64,000 bases of DNA from Symbiodinium sp. CCMP2592 (Eukaryota; Sar; Dinophyceae; Suessiales; Symbiodiniaceae), in contig CAJNDT010000326.1 in the NCBI GenBank assembly GCA_905221615.1, positions 1-64,000 of the forward strand. The letters run 5' to 3'. The notes beneath the pieces are model-generated. The model worked only from the letters and a program-made list of their open reading frames with translations. It had not been told where the DNA came from and made no database searches. Position 1 is the first letter of the stretch. Every line of letters starts with the position of its first letter. Shown here piece by piece: positions 1 through 10,943 of this stretch. The translations under genes and the position numbers were made by a program.

Positions 1-306
1 GCGGGCCGACCGAATTTAAGCCTCAGGGATTTCGAGCGCCGAATTTCGGCGTCAGGCACATTTTCGGCGTCAGGCTGCGGGCCGACCGAATTTAAGCTTT
101 AGGGATTTCGAGCGCCGAATTTCGGCGTCAGGCACATTTTCGGCGTCAGGCTGCGTGCCGACCGAATTAAAGCTTCAGGGATTTCGAGTGGCACATTTTC
201 GGCTGCAGCCACCGGATCGAATATCGGCGCCGAATTCGAGCGTCAGCCGATTTGCGGCTTCAGCCAGCACCGACCGAATTTAGGCGCCGAATTTCAGCTT
301 CAGAAT
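1..306. repeat. 76-bp tandem repeat, cut by window edge
   Basis: Units beginning GCGGGCCGACCGAATTTAAG start at 1, 77 and 153, a period of 76 bp, and then decay over 229-306. Each unit contains GAATTTCGGCGTCAGGC and ATTTTCGGCGTCAGGC sub-repeats. The array continues beyond the left edge of the window. No coding potential is seen. Confidence 0.85.
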
Positions 307-428
307 TTAAGCTTCAGGGGGGGTACGAAACCAGGACCCACTTCCCCGGGTCCCTGAAGGTCGCCGAATTTGGGCGGGGCAGCCGGGTGTGTGGAGTTTG
401 AGGTTTCAGGTGTATAATGTGGGATTTA

Positions 429-658
429 GGGTGCTTGACCCCTAAACCCTAAACCCCAAACTTGGTCGTTTAAGGTTTATCGCGTTCTATTGGGTTGACA
501 GGCTTCACCTTAATTTCAAAACATTAAAGTCGCCCAAATTCTAAACTTTCTAACCCTATACCCTGCACCATGTGCGCACCACGGTCAGATCTAGAACTTA
601 CTTTAGAAGGCTCGAAGCTAGTTGGGGTATCGACGTTTAGGGTTTGGGGTTTAGGGTT
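429..658. repeat. Telomere-like tracts in inverted orientation
   Basis: CCCCTAAACCCTAAACCCC lies at about 439-457, and TTTAGGG/TTTGGGG repeats lie at about 636-658 in the opposite sense. The motif matches the TTTAGGG-type repeat of many protists and plants. The tracts are short and interstitial, so this is not a chromosome end. The rest of 307-830 holds no gene I can support. Confidence 0.6.
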
Positions 659-830
659 GTGTGGTTGATAAACTCTCATAAGCCCGATGAAGGTACATAT
701 AACCATACTTACAGCTGCCCATTGAACCCCCCAAAGCATCCTAAGCCCTTGTTTGAATGTGTGACGAATGTAAGGTGTGGGAGTAATTGTCAAATTGTCC
801 CCTTCCGGTCTCCTATCTATCTGTCTCTTA

Positions 831-853
831 CTTGGAATCCTCGCTGTGTTATA
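831..853 (+). repeat. Left terminal inverted repeat
   Basis: These 23 bases, starting CTTGGAATCCTCGCTGTG, are perfectly complementary to 16991-17013. The match stops on the inner side after TATA and on the outer side after CTTGG, where one further mismatch (A against G) is followed by two matching T bases. Confidence 0.85.
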
Positions 854-1478
854 ATGATATAGGCAAGATAGGGTGGAGTATAAGTGTGTTACGAAAGGGT
901 TATAAGTGTATGCTAAGTCTATACTAAGTATGTGTTAAGTCTGTATAATAATGGTTAAAAGATGTTATGTGTTATGTCATGTTAGTAATAAAATCAGTTT
1001 TTTAGCTAAGTCAAGTCAAGTCCGCTAACTAGTTATATTTTTTTAACTTTTTAGGTAAGGTTTTATGTATATGTTTTTCTATGTGTTGACATGTTTTTTT
1101 TATAGAGCTGTAATCCGTTTTTGGTATAGTGGACATGCTTTTGTGGCTAGCAGGAAAAGCTTTCTGTATAGATATATTTCTGCATGCACACAAATTTTCG
1201 TAACGATTTTTGAAACGAACCTGGAGAGATTCTGTTGCAAGTCCAATTGCCAGGTTTGGCCATGAGCTTCGTAACCATGCCAAAACCACAGACCGAGTTT
1301 TTTTTTGAAAGCCGGAAACCATGTTTGCTTGCAAGTGGTATATCGCCATGTGGCTGGAAAGTTGATATTGATACAGGAATGCAACATGAGTGTTGTGAGA
1401 ATTCTGTGATACTTTCGTGAGGTTTCCAAACCCAAGCCATCCAATTTGGCCTGCCCGTTTTCCCGCTCTGCAGAAGCC
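854..1478. other. Left subterminal region of the transposon, non-coding
   Basis: AT-rich sequence with many short GTTATAAGTGT/TAAGTCT-like words (880-960) and a TAACTAGTTA palindrome at 1026-1035. Open frames here lack plausible composition. Subterminal repeats of this kind are typical transposase-binding regions, but that role is inferred. Confidence 0.4.
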
Positions 1479-2021
1479 ATGGTCACCATTGACAGCCATG
1501 TCGTCGTGAAATACCAAAACGAGCCATTCGTCGCCATTCCCCAGTACTGGATTGTCGAAAGCTCCAGTGGCCAAAAGTTTCTGCAGATGCGAGCCTCCAG
1601 TTTGCCCATCGTGCAGCTGCTCACAGGGGCCAAAAATCCCAGCAGAGCCAGCTTGACCTTCTACGAGCCCTTCAAGAAGTTGCAGGAAAGTCGCAACAAG
1701 GCCATGGATCGCTATGCCAACGGCGACGAGGACCAGGGCGACGAGGCCAACCAACTCTTCGAAGACCAGGATGGGGAACCCCAGAGGCAGCCCAGGCGTC
1801 ACAAGATCCAAAACCTCCCAGAAACTATCAACATCCACGTGGGGAACACCATTATTCCATGCCTGCTCCCAGAAGATCGCCGCCGGCCCAAGGCTGCAGA
1901 CCTGGCAGTGCCACTGGAGAGCAACACCATCGGTGCCATCATCGACCACGTTCGTGCCAAAGTTGAAGAATTGGAGGCCCACATGCAGCAGCCCAAGAAG
2001 AAGGCCAAGAAGAAGCAGTAA
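1479..2021 (+). CDS. Transposon cargo ORF 1, unknown function
   Basis: A 180-residue ORF. The start is taken at the ATG at 1479 (gccATGG context), eight bases after a CTGCAG that could be a trans-splice acceptor. The first 40 residues (VVKYQNEPFVAIPQYWIVES) look globular. The middle is acidic and Gln/Arg-rich. The C-terminus ends in a Lys-rich run (QQPKKKAKKKQ) that could be a nuclear localisation signal. No known domain is recognised. It is the first gene inside the left TIR, on the same strand as the transposase-like ORF. A small DNA-binding accessory protein would fit, but that is only a guess. Confidence 0.5.
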   Translation: MVTIDSHVVVKYQNEPFVAIPQYWIVESSSGQKFLQMRASSLPIVQLLTGAKNPSRASLTFYEPFKKLQESRNKAMDRYANGDEDQGDEANQLFEDQDGEPQRQPRRHKIQNLPETINIHVGNTIIPCLLPEDRRRPKAADLAVPLESNTIGAIIDHVRAKVEELEAHMQQPKKKAKKKQ

Positions 2022-2209
2022 TAGGCTTCCGACCACTGCAGCTGCGACCCACCGCTTGGGATTGAAAAAAAAGGGCCTCTGCGACTAAGCCATGCATTAT
2101 GGAGTAAGAGGGAAGCTTTGTCCAGACGTCAAGTTTCTATACCATGAGTTTGGGCCCAGACTGCCCAGTTTTGCTTTTGCCACTTTTGGCCAGCTCCAAG
2201 CTTCTTGCC

Positions 2210-4514
2210 ATGGCTGGTGTGCCAGAGAAGGTGGTCCAAGAAGTGGAAGCCATGATGTCCTCGACTGCTCCAGTGAATACGAAAGTGGACCAGATCGTCC
2301 AACTTCTAAGGACACATGGCCTTGCCCACGACCAAGTTCTGACTCCAAGTCAGATCTTGGTACACCCAGAAAACCGAGGCAAGTCCATGGTGTCCTACTA
2401 CGACGTCTGGTCCAAGGGCAGCCAGATGACCAGTGTCGGCTTCCAACCCAAGCTGCTCGACGGCCAGACCATCTGCACCCAAATGGCCACTGCCGAGACC
2501 AAGAGACTTGCCCAAGTGCAAGCCAACCGCCAACTGGTCTCTGAGGCCAAGGGCCATCTGGCACCAGTGAGTGGCCAGGAAGGCACCTGGCTCATGCATG
2601 CTTATAATGTTTTGAAAATTGTTTGGTGTTTATAGACCATTATATAAGCCCTGTGTAGATGTTTGGTTCCCTGCCGCTCAGGCTTCCTCTCCCTTGCAGG
2701 GAGCCACAGTGTTGCCTTTCTCCGATGCCTCCAGGCGGGCATCCAAGGACCAGAGGGCTATCACGTCGCCATTGCGAAGTCGGACCCAGCATGGCGAGCG
2801 ATCGAGCAAGGATGGTGCTGGATCGTGCTGGCAGCATCCATTGAAGAAGCCATGCCACAACTTCCCAACTTTATTCAGCATGCTGCCAACTCGTCCAACT
2901 CAATATCCAAAGCCATCAACGAGTTGGAGGTTGCCCTCCACGTGGCCACTGCATTTGAGAAGGGCTTGAGCCTTCCAGATGCCATCCAGCAGGCCAGCCA
3001 AGGCGACGTGAGATGCCGTGCCAGTGTCCCCGCCATCGCCAAATTCGTCCAGAACTTCGGCGGCGGCAGCCAGGGGTTTCCACTCCTCCATTTCCTTGCC
3101 AATTTTGGGAAGCAGTTTAATGCCACACTTCTGGTGGGAACCGAGCTGATGTCCACCCTGGTGTCGCTAGATTTCAAGCAAGCGACGTGCATCTTTCCCA
3201 TGCTTCGTGTGGCGGCATGGGCTACCATGTTGACCAGCCCAAAATCCCAAGACGGGTTCAGCCGCATCCTATCCACCAACGATCTCCAAAAACTGAAGGC
3301 ACCAGGCATGCTCGACCAAGTTACCCAAGCCGAAAACATGCTCCAAGAGGCTTGGAAGGTCCAACAGGATCTTCTTGTGGAGCAGACCCACCATGCGTCC
3401 CACTTAACCAAATGCTTTGGTCGATTTGCAGTCAGAGTTTGTTTGTTCCTCACGAACAAACAAAGGGCAGGCCGGGAAACCAAGCACTGGCAATCTCTCC
3501 AAGCCATCTTGACTGCCTACACCAAGGAGATCCAAGACAGCTCGGCTGGCGATGCCATTGCGGACCACAGCATGACTCCAAACATGCAGGTGACGGATGT
3601 CTTGGCGGCCAGCAACAAGACCATTGCCATGCTCCAAAACAACCACATGGAACTGGGCAAGTTGTTGCTTGGAGCGGAAGCTAGCAATTGGCCTATAGCC
3701 AGAATATCCTTGTAAGAGAATATACATAAGCATATAGGCAAGGAATATGCAGATGTGGATAGATTCCTTGATGCCAAGTGCTGAGGTACACCACCAAGGA
3801 CCACGGTGCCAAGGTGTTCAAGCTGACGGATGTCACGGACGACCATGCCACCATGACTCACAAGCCACTCTTCCAAGATGAGGAAGAAGTCCATGTGCCA
3901 TTGCAGAAGCTGCCAATGTGGAAGGCCACCAAGGCCATGATGCCGATGTTGTGCCCCCAGGATCTTGCCAGGGAAGGAATGACGGCGAAGCTTCTGTTGG
4001 AGGAGCGGGCCAGGTCGGAGGTCCAGCTGGCTCTCCACAGAGCGGCGGAAAAGCACCATGTGGATGCCCAGACCATCGCTTTCGGCCAGAACCCGCAGGG
4101 GTTGTTTGCGATCAAGACAATTCGCAAAACCATTCGTTTGGTTCCACTGGGCACGGTGAACAAAGCCAAGTCGACCGCCAAGGAAACGAAGCTCCTCATC
4201 CAGCACGGCGGCCACAGCTGGACCATTGGGCCGTTCCGCCAGAATGCGCAGTTCGAACGAGCGAGACCTCCGAGGTCACCATGGTTCACTCCACGGTCGT
4301 CGAGTCTGGGATTACCATCCCATGCTTGGAGAATCCTGCTCCGCTGGAACAGCACCAGCCGCTTTTGTTCCTGGCGGCCCATGCCGAAGCTTCCGAAGCA
4401 GACCACGGCGAGCCAGAGCCATCAGAGGCCGAGCCTAAAGCCAAAGCCAAGGCCAAGGCCAAGGCCAAGGCCAAAGAGCAGTCTGAGCCTCCTTCCAAGA
4501 GGGCCAAGAAGTGA
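2210..4514 (+). CDS. Transposon cargo gene 2, multi-exon, dinoflagellate-type repeated family, frame-broken
   Basis: Likely start is the ATG at 2210 (gccATGG); an in-frame ATG lies at 2144. Coding stretches run from 2210 to about 2566, about 2700 to 3700, and about 3786 to 4514. A likely first intron starts near GTGAGT at 2567 and ends near TTGCAG at 2699; the exact joint does not keep phase cleanly. The frame changes by one near 4250-4262, so the C-terminal part lies in another frame. That part is acidic, then a (KA)n run at about 4435-4474, then a basic end SKRAKK. The central part (for example PRVKL-like helices, NASNSISKAINELE) resembles a protein family I recall as highly repeated in dinoflagellate genomes. 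No catalytic motif is recognised. Either this copy is a pseudogene or the sequence carries an indel. Confidence 0.5.
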
Positions 4515-4789
4515 AGAGCTTTTGCAGGTGCAAGGGAGCGGGCTCCACTTTAAAGACCCAAAGACCATGGCGGGTTTTGAAGCCAGCCGCCAGAGTTTTG
4601 CAGGAGAAGAAAGGTTCGCAAAGGTGTTTCCCGAAAGGGCAGGGGTGCATTGTTGCATGCATGTGCCATGTGGCTTTTCCATGAATGGACAGCATGCATG
4701 AATTGTGCGATGTTTGGTATAATTCTTCTTCGTCCATGCACAGCAGCTGTTTGCCAGACAAGGCCAGAGGCTGTCCACAGCAATCCATC

Positions 4790-5232
4790 ATGGAGCTTGC
4801 ACCTGCAGCCGCCCCTGAGCCATGCGAAACTCCAGGCTGCCAGCGGTTTGCCAACTTGGGCCAAACCAAATGCTGCAGGAAGTGCGGCCAAGGTGGCAGC
4901 CATTCCAGCAGATGCTCGGCCAGGCAGGACCACTTTGCGGGCAAAAGGACCAGCGGCACCGCCGGCATAACCGGCACTCCTCTCCGCTTGAACCCAAAGT
5001 GGGTGCCCATGTGGTTCGGTGCCAGCCTCCGGGTGCGGACCTTTCTCCTCCATGCCCACGAGACGAGACCATGGAGGAGTTCCAAGTGTCCATGGAGCCA
5101 TCCACAGCATCCACGTCCTTCCAAAACTGGCTTCGAGCTCAATTGGTGGCTGTGCATGAAGCCACCCATGGTGACCAAGGCTCCAATGCTGATCTCACCA
5201 GAATAATCAAAGAGCTTCTGCACCAGCCATGA
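4790..5232 (+). CDS. Transposon cargo ORF 3, small zinc-binding protein, frame-broken
   Basis: Starts at the ATG at 4790 (catcATGG). Residues about 10-45 carry C-x4-C, CCRKC and H-x3-C spacing (CETPGC...KCCRKCGQ...HSSRC), a plausible zinc knuckle or ribbon. The same frame then turns into Trp/Pro/Arg noise. The frame two bases over becomes protein-like (MEEFQVSMEPSTASTSFQNW ... IIKELLHQP, stop at 5232), which points to a single indel around 5000-5050. No enzyme domain is seen. It resembles the zinc-bearing ORFs at 6048 and 7044 in layout: low-complexity N-terminus plus CxxC pairs. Confidence 0.4.
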
Positions 5233-5277
5233 GCATGCCTGGACGGTGTGAAAACATGTGCTTGCAGGCATATACAC

Positions 5278-5485
5278 ATGTGTATATATATATATATGTA
5301 TATAAGCAGTTGTTTTATGAATGTATTTTTTTCTGCAATCGTGTAGAAATTTCTATAGATGTACATGTATATGATATATACCTCTGTATACATATGTTTG
5401 TGTAAATGTTGCATCTCTGAAGTTTTGCTACAGAGTGCCAATGTGGCCACTATATGTCCATAAATACAGGCTATGCATGTATGTA

Positions 5486-5516
<31 letters not shown>

Positions 5517-5640
5517 CATGTTCATACTTATACATACACATACAGATTTATGTACATATCCCTATCTGTACTGCCAGAGTGGCTTGCATCTTATATGTAT
5601 GTATATATTTATATATATCGGCCGATGTGGCTTGCACCAT
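5278..5640. repeat. TA-rich microsatellite spacer
   Basis: Several (TA)n runs (5284-5300, 5489-5513, 5600-5618) interspersed with TATG/TACA words. No gene is seen. Confidence 0.8.
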
Positions 5641-5718
5641 TTCTTTCTTAATTTGCCAATGTGGCCGGTTCGCTTTGCAGTGGCCCAGATGGCAGATGAT
5701 GTTTTTTTATAGACAGAA

Positions 5719-5843
<125 letters not shown>

Positions 5844-5845
5844 GA

Positions 5846-5935
5846 ATAGAGACAGTCAACGAGACCTTGCATGAGATTCTTGAATGGTGTGCGGATGCTG
5901 CAGCCATTCTTGCCAAGTGTTGGCCTGCCCCATAG
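5846..5935 (+). CDS. Coding-like exon fragment after the AG repeat
   Basis: A short frame reading TVNETLHEILEWCADAAAIL and ending at the TAG at 5933-5935. Its composition is helical and protein-like, unlike the microsatellite before it. It may be a terminal exon of an unrecognised cargo gene. No upstream exon was identified. Confidence 0.22.
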   Translation: METVNETLHEILEWCADAAAILAKCWPAP

Positions 5936-6047
5936 CGCTCCCAAGCCACCAGCCCTCCAAGATGGCCCCGAAGGCCGGTGCAGGGTCTCCATTTGGGTCC
6001 TGCTTTAGATATCTAAAGGGCACATAACGACCCTGCAGGCACAAGCC

Positions 6048-6419
6048 ATGAAGGCCCAGCAGGACTCCAAGGCCACGGTCTCCAAGCAGAACATGAAGAA
6101 GCCGGCCGCCAGCAAGACCACGGAGAAGCCAGTTTTGCCAGCCGGCAGCAAGACCACGGTGGAGCCAGAGGCCATGGACCCCATGGAGGACACTTTGGGC
6201 ATGACCAAGGCCCAGCTGCAGGCCATGTTTGGCCCAGGCTTCGAGCCAAACTTCGAGGAGCCAATTGGGGGCCATTTGGCACTCCATTGCTCCAAACCAG
6301 GCTGCAGCAGCTGGGTGTGGTGCCACAAATTGTACCAGCGGAAGGTTTGCGTGCAATGCGGGCAAGTCTGGCTTCGGTCGTTTGTCGACCATGGATGCCG
6401 GCTCCAATGGCATGACTGA
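6048..6419 (+). CDS. Transposon cargo ORF 4, small zinc-ribbon protein
   Basis: A 123-residue ORF starting at the ATG at 6048, nine bases after CCTGCAG (6032-6038), a possible splice acceptor. An ATG at 5964 (MAPKAGAG) could belong to a mini first exon. Residues 1-45 are Lys/Thr/Ala-rich. Residues about 78-108 carry C-x4-C, C and C-x2-C (CSKPGC ... WCHKLYQRKVCVQCGQVW), a zinc-ribbon-like arrangement with conserved Trp. The same pattern recurs at 7044-8014. A nucleic-acid-binding accessory role is inferred only from the fold-like motif and the position inside the transposon. Confidence 0.5.
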   Translation: MKAQQDSKATVSKQNMKKPAASKTTEKPVLPAGSKTTVEPEAMDPMEDTLGMTKAQLQAMFGPGFEPNFEEPIGGHLALHCSKPGCSSWVWCHKLYQRKVCVQCGQVWLRSFVDHGCRLQWHD

Positions 6420-6476
6420 CCACTTGGACCATGATGGCTTGGTGGAGTGAAAAAGAGAAGTTGCAAGCCTTTATTT

Positions 6477-6812
6477 GTCAAAAGGCCCGTAGCCTATATC
6501 TCACCCCTTAAGCCTCCAAGCCTATCTCGGCCCAAGGCTCCAAGCATACAGGGTTTCGCCTTTGATGGCTCGCTATTTCGCTAGGAGCACATGACATGTT
6601 TCTAGATGTCAATATATATATATATATATAGATATATATATATATATATATATGTGGTCAGAAGGCCCGTATCCTAGATGTCATCCCACAAAGCCTCCAA
6701 GCCTATCTAGGACCAAGGCTCCAGGTTTCCAGAGTCCCTGCTATAGTTTCGCCTTTCATGGCTCGCTTTTTCGGTAGGTGCACTTTACATGTTTCTATAT
6801 ATGTCTTGCTAT
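6477..6812. repeat. Imperfect direct repeat, two copies of about 150 bp
   Basis: Copies start near 6477 and 6656. They share AAGGCCCGTA.CCTA, AAGCCTCCAAGCCTATCT, CCAAGGCTCCA, GTTTCGCCTTT.ATGGCTCGCT and ACATGTTTCTA. A (TA)n tract (6612-6652) separates them. No coding potential is seen. Confidence 0.75.
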
Positions 6813-7043
6813 ATATATATATATAAAGACATGTAGGTATTTCTTTATATAAACAGCTAAATTTTCTACAGATTTTGATATATAGAGAATTATGTATGTA
6901 TACTGGCAGAGCTGTAGACACAAAGTATGTCTAGTCACAAACACAGTTTCGAATTGTTGATCCTGCCACTGTGCTGCAGCCTTTCGTGCTCCAGCACACT
7001 TTTGCCATCCACGGCCAGCTTTGCTTTTGCATTTTGCACCATA

Positions 7044-8014
7044 ATGTCCGGTGCCGCTCCCAAGAGCAAGGCAGCCATGCCCACGGCAGCCTCCACAGCC
7101 TCCACGGAGGCAGCGGTCCCCACGGCAGCTCCAGCCAAGGCCCCTCCGGCCAAGGTCCGGTGCTTGGGCCATGGGTGGCACCCATGCCAAATCCAGCGGT
7201 TGCACCATTGGTGCTTGCAAGGCCATTGGTGCCAGCCAACCAGGTCACGGCCCTCACCATGGCCTGCGGGTGGTACGTCCCACCCACTGCTGTTGTCCAG
7301 AACCCTGGTGCACAGCATGCCACGGCGAGGTTCACCAACCAGCGGCCCAACTTCAACTATCCAGAGCCCACCCACTGGATCTGGGTGGAGTGCACCAGGT
7401 GCCAGGCGGCCATGGTGTCACTCCATCACATCCACCAGGCCAGATCCTGCATCCGCTGCGGCCACTCTTGGTTCGAGTCCATTTTTGGTGGGCTGTGGAT
7501 CTATGAGCCACGGCAGGACCAGGGCCACTTCGACCAGGACGACCACGAGGACCAGGGCCAGGTGAACCAGGAGGGCCAGGATTGGTGGGCTGCAGAAGAC
7601 GAGGGCCAAACGGACCACGAGAGCGACCATGATAACGAGGCCTTTCCGTCTCCAAATTGGCCAGACTGGGCAGTCATGGATTTTCTGAATGCCCTGCAGG
7701 AGCCCGAGAACCTCGACGAGCCCCAGAACCAGCAGCCCATGGAGCAGCCCACGGAGGAGCCCACGGAGGAGGCCACGGAGGAGCCCACGGACGAGCCCAC
7801 GGAGTCCCAAGACCATGCAGGACCATCGCATAGCAGCATGTTCTGCTTGCCTTTGTTGTGTGACCTGGCATGCAGGACCAGCGGCCTAAAGGCACCATGC
7901 ATGGTCTTCCATGGAGCGAGCAGGGCACCATGGATCTTCCATTGCATCTTCCATGCGATGACAAAAAATTCGCAAAGGATCTCAGGTTTCGATGGTTGGA
8001 GATATTATAGATAG
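7044..8014 (+). CDS. Transposon cargo ORF 5, zinc-ribbon plus acidic repeat protein, frame-broken
   Basis: Starts at the ATG at 7044 (MSGAAPKSKAAMPTA...), Ala/Pro/Lys-rich. Near 7155-7165 the plausible frame shifts by one. Downstream it carries C-x2-C ... C-x2-C (VECTRCQAA ... SCIRCGHSW, about 7389-7470), the same ribbon layout as the 6048 ORF. This is followed by a long Asp/Glu/Gln/His-rich tail with a (P)TEEPTEE repeat at about 7735-7805. The stop in that frame is at 8012-8014, though an earlier splice is possible. An indel or very short intron explains the shift. Function is unknown; an acidic DNA-mimic or chaperone-like tail is only one possibility. Confidence 0.42.
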
Positions 8015-8470
8015 AAATCTATTGAAGTTAAGGTATATAGGGTTTAAATATATAATATATAATGGGGTTTATAAGTATAGGGGTTTATAGGGTTTCTATA
8101 GGGTTGAGTGCTTATAGGGTTTAATAGGGTTTATATAGGGCTGTGTCTTTCTATCTCTAGACATGTAGATATTCATTTTGGGATTATTATAGTCTTTAAG
8201 TTTGTATAGGGTTTAGGGTTTGGAGGTTTTAAATCTTTTTTAGGTATTAAGGTTTCAAGACATACAGAGACATTGTTTCAGCTGTCCGGGAACATAGGGA
8301 TTCAAAGTTTCAGTGTAGATCTACATGTATATATACATCCACAGGAATATATATATATATATATATATATATATCATTTTTTATACAGACAGATATATAT
8401 ATATATATATATACAGACTCAGATATATACATATATATATATATATATATTCTAGTGTATATATACTGCT
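8015..8470. repeat. Degenerate TTTAGGG/TTATAGGG stretch and TA microsatellite
   Basis: 8030-8225 holds many TATAGGGTTT and TTTAGGG-like words (for example GGGTTTAGGGTTTGG near 8210-8224). 8346-8450 is broken (TA)n. No gene is seen. Confidence 0.6.
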
Positions 8471-8479
8471 ACTTATACA

Positions 8480-8780
8480 GATTTGTTGCCAGAATGGCCA
8501 GTATACCCATTGCCAGTGTGGCCAGCATGTTCATATTGTTTTACATTTATATGTAGCCACAGCCATCATGGCCAGCTTCTTTAGATTTCTCATCCACATA
8601 TTGAAAGACAGCCATCGTGGCCAGTTTTTGTTTTATATGGATATAGCCAGCATGGCCAGCAAGCTCCAACACCAGTCCCAGCAACCAGTGCAGCACCATA
8701 AGCAATGTCAAACCCAGCAGCCCTATAGTGCATGCACCTCCTGTCCGAGTGCCAGTGTGAGCTGGTAGCAGACCCCAGTC
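8480..8780. repeat. Clustered TGGCCAG words
   Basis: GCCAGNATGGCCAG or GCCAGTGTGGCCAG motifs recur near 8490, 8510, 8570, 8615 and 8650. They are irregularly spaced copies of a short palindrome-centred word. The words GGCCA and TGGCC are frequent throughout this transposon, and this is the densest cluster outside coding DNA. Confidence 0.45.
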
Positions 8781-8931
8781 GCAGGCACATGTGCATCACA
8801 TAATGTTGTAATCCGCGCCCGTTCTCTCCAGCGGTTCAGTAGAGTCGCAAGCACCAAACAAGCCTCACCCAGACCATGCGAGCAGACTGAGTAGATGGAA
8901 ACTTACAAGCAGTGTTCAACAAACAGTGGTT

Positions 8932-9087
8932 GCATTTAGGATTGCACCTACAATCCTAAGTACAAGAGTTTTGCACTTAGGATTGCAATTACAATCCTAA
9001 GTGCAGAATTTCTGCACTTAGGATTGCAATTACAATCCTAAGTGCAAAATTTCTGCACTTAGGATTGCAATTACAATCCTAAGTGCA
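8932..9087. repeat. Four tandem 41-bp hairpin units
   Basis: Palindromic units start at 8932 (degenerate), 8973, 9014 and 9055, exactly 41 bp apart. Each reads GCACTTAGGATTG, a 6-base centre, then CAATCCTAAGTGC: 13-bp arms with a small loop, separated by 9 AT-rich bases. The array lies just upstream of the gene starting at 9135. Candidate roles are a protein-binding array, replication or recombination site, or promoter element; none is shown. Confidence 0.85.
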
Positions 9088-9134
9088 ATAAGCCATTGTT
9101 TGGCGTTTTCCATTTCTCCACGTGGCCTGCAGCC

Positions 9135-10825
9135 ATGGATGATGGCAACAGGACTGTGGTGCCGACGACACCGAGTCCAGAGTACGATCCCCACAGCCCT
9201 GCGATGAGTGAAGTCTCCCATGAGACAGTGGTGCAGGAGAGGTCCACGGCCAAGGCACGGACCCAAGTCTTCGCATGGCCGACACCACCAGATTGGGTGA
9301 ACCTACAGGCTGCTGCCCAACAAGCAGCGGTGGTGGGCCGAATGGGACCAGTGCTGGGACAGTTTGGGCCGACAGCACCACTGGTGCCTCCAACAGCACC
9401 CTTGGTGCCTCCAACAGCACCATTGCTGGCTCCGACAGCACCATTGGTGCCTCCGACAGCACCATTCCTGACTCCTCCAAGAGCAGCATGGCTGCCTTCA
9501 GTTGGACCAATGGTGCCCCCAGTGGCACCATGCTTGCCTTCAGCAGCACCACTGCTGCAACCGATGGTGCCTCCAGCGGCAGCATTTCCTCCAGCTGAAT
9601 GGGTCCATGGTTGGCAGCCAGAGGCAACCACACACAGCATGGAGGTAAGATTCGGAGGCAGGGGACCCAGTCAGCCACGACAACCCCCAGCAGAGGCGGC
9701 AGCAAGACCAGCACAGCAGGCAGCACCACCAACAGAACAACAAGGCCCTGAGGCCCAAGGGAAGGAACAGCAACAACCACCATCCCAAGCAGCCGGGCCA
9801 ACAACACAGCAGCAGCCACGGCAGCAGCCACCCACAGCAGAGCAACAGCCACAGCAGCAGCAACGTCCCTGGCGGCGACAACAAGCACCACAGCCAGCAC
9901 CACCAAAGTCAGCAGCGGAAGCGGCGAGGCCACCAAAGGAACCAGCAAAGTCAGCAACGGAAAAGGCGAGGCCACCAATGGAACCCACTCGACCAGTGGG
10001 CCCAATCAGCAAAGCCAACGTTATGAAGGGCAAAGGCAAAGAATCCAACATCCCGGCCGCATTCCGAAAGCAAGCATTGGGCCACACACCCATGGTCGTT
10101 CCGCCACCGAAGCAAACACCAGAGCCGGCCACCTCCTCCCACGAGCCATGGGCTTTCCAAGGACCGCCGCCCAAGCTGCAGCCACGAGAACCAGACTACC
10201 CACCACCTGGATTCCGGCCAAAGCAAGTGGGAAAAGAACCACCAAAGGCCAGGCGACCCACTGCTGCTGCACCAGCCGGTGCCATGCCAGATGTGCCACA
10301 CCGACACACAGGCTGGAAACACAAAGCATGTTGGCTGTTGACCAGATACAGCCAAGAAGATTGGAGAGGGGTCCAGGAGCTGTGCAGCAGCTTCCAAAAG
10401 GAGCTCCATGACCACGAACCAGTGCTGTGGCTGGACGGGAAACCAACGTGGGCCAGGAAGGTCCAATGGTTCATTGACCATTGGACCCAGGGCGACTATG
10501 CTCGCTGCCACAGACTCTACCAGTGGCACCATGGACCTGATTGTTTAGGTTTTCCAGAAACCATATAGTTCCGAATCTTTTCTAAAGCATTGCTGAGATA
10601 AATATGGATCGGAAAGCCATAAATAAGCTAAGCCCCAGATAAGCTTTCTTTGAAAGGAGTTTGAAACAATAGTCCAAGTTCGTTTTTTTCGACCGACACA
10701 ACCGCTGTCCATTAAGGTTCAGCACGGAGTCCCAGATGGCCCAGTACTTGGCTGAGCATGCTATGGTGGTGGAGGAGCACGGCCATGACCCACTGCAGCC
10801 AGACCGCTTCAGGCAGCACCAGTAA
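9135..10825 (+). CDS. Transposon cargo gene 6, Pro/Gln/Ala-rich protein with conserved C-terminal domain
   Basis: Start at the ATG at 9135 (CTGCAGccATGG context). Residues about 75-125 are repeats of the type PTAPLVPP. About 170-290 is Gln/Pro/Ala low complexity. The C-terminal part, beginning GWKHKACWLLTRY and running through QWFIDHWTQGDYARCHRLYQ, looks like a folded helical domain and is the part most likely conserved. The first frame stops at 10568, but a plausible last exon follows at about 10716-10825 (STESQMAQYLAEHAMVVEEH ... stop at 10823), preceded by GGTTCAG. An intron of about 150 bp is inferred. No known domain name is assigned. Confidence 0.5.
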
Positions 10826-10867
10826 AACACCAGAGGTCCGTGCATGCACCATGTCCATGTCATGTAT

Positions 10868-10943
10868 TCGCCAGTTTTGTGGCCAGCACACTTCGCCATT
10901 TTTTGTGGCCAGCACAGTTCGCCATTTTTGTGGCCAGCACAGT
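10868..10943. repeat. Three tandem copies of a roughly 26-bp unit
   Basis: The unit TTCGCCATTTTTTGTGGCC(AGCACA) occurs three times with small length changes in the T run. It lies directly after the last exon of the gene ending at 10825. Confidence 0.8.

Noticed and set aside
8932-9087. CRISPR-like array
   Set aside because: The 41-bp units are palindromes with no variable spacers, and the setting is a eukaryotic transposon.
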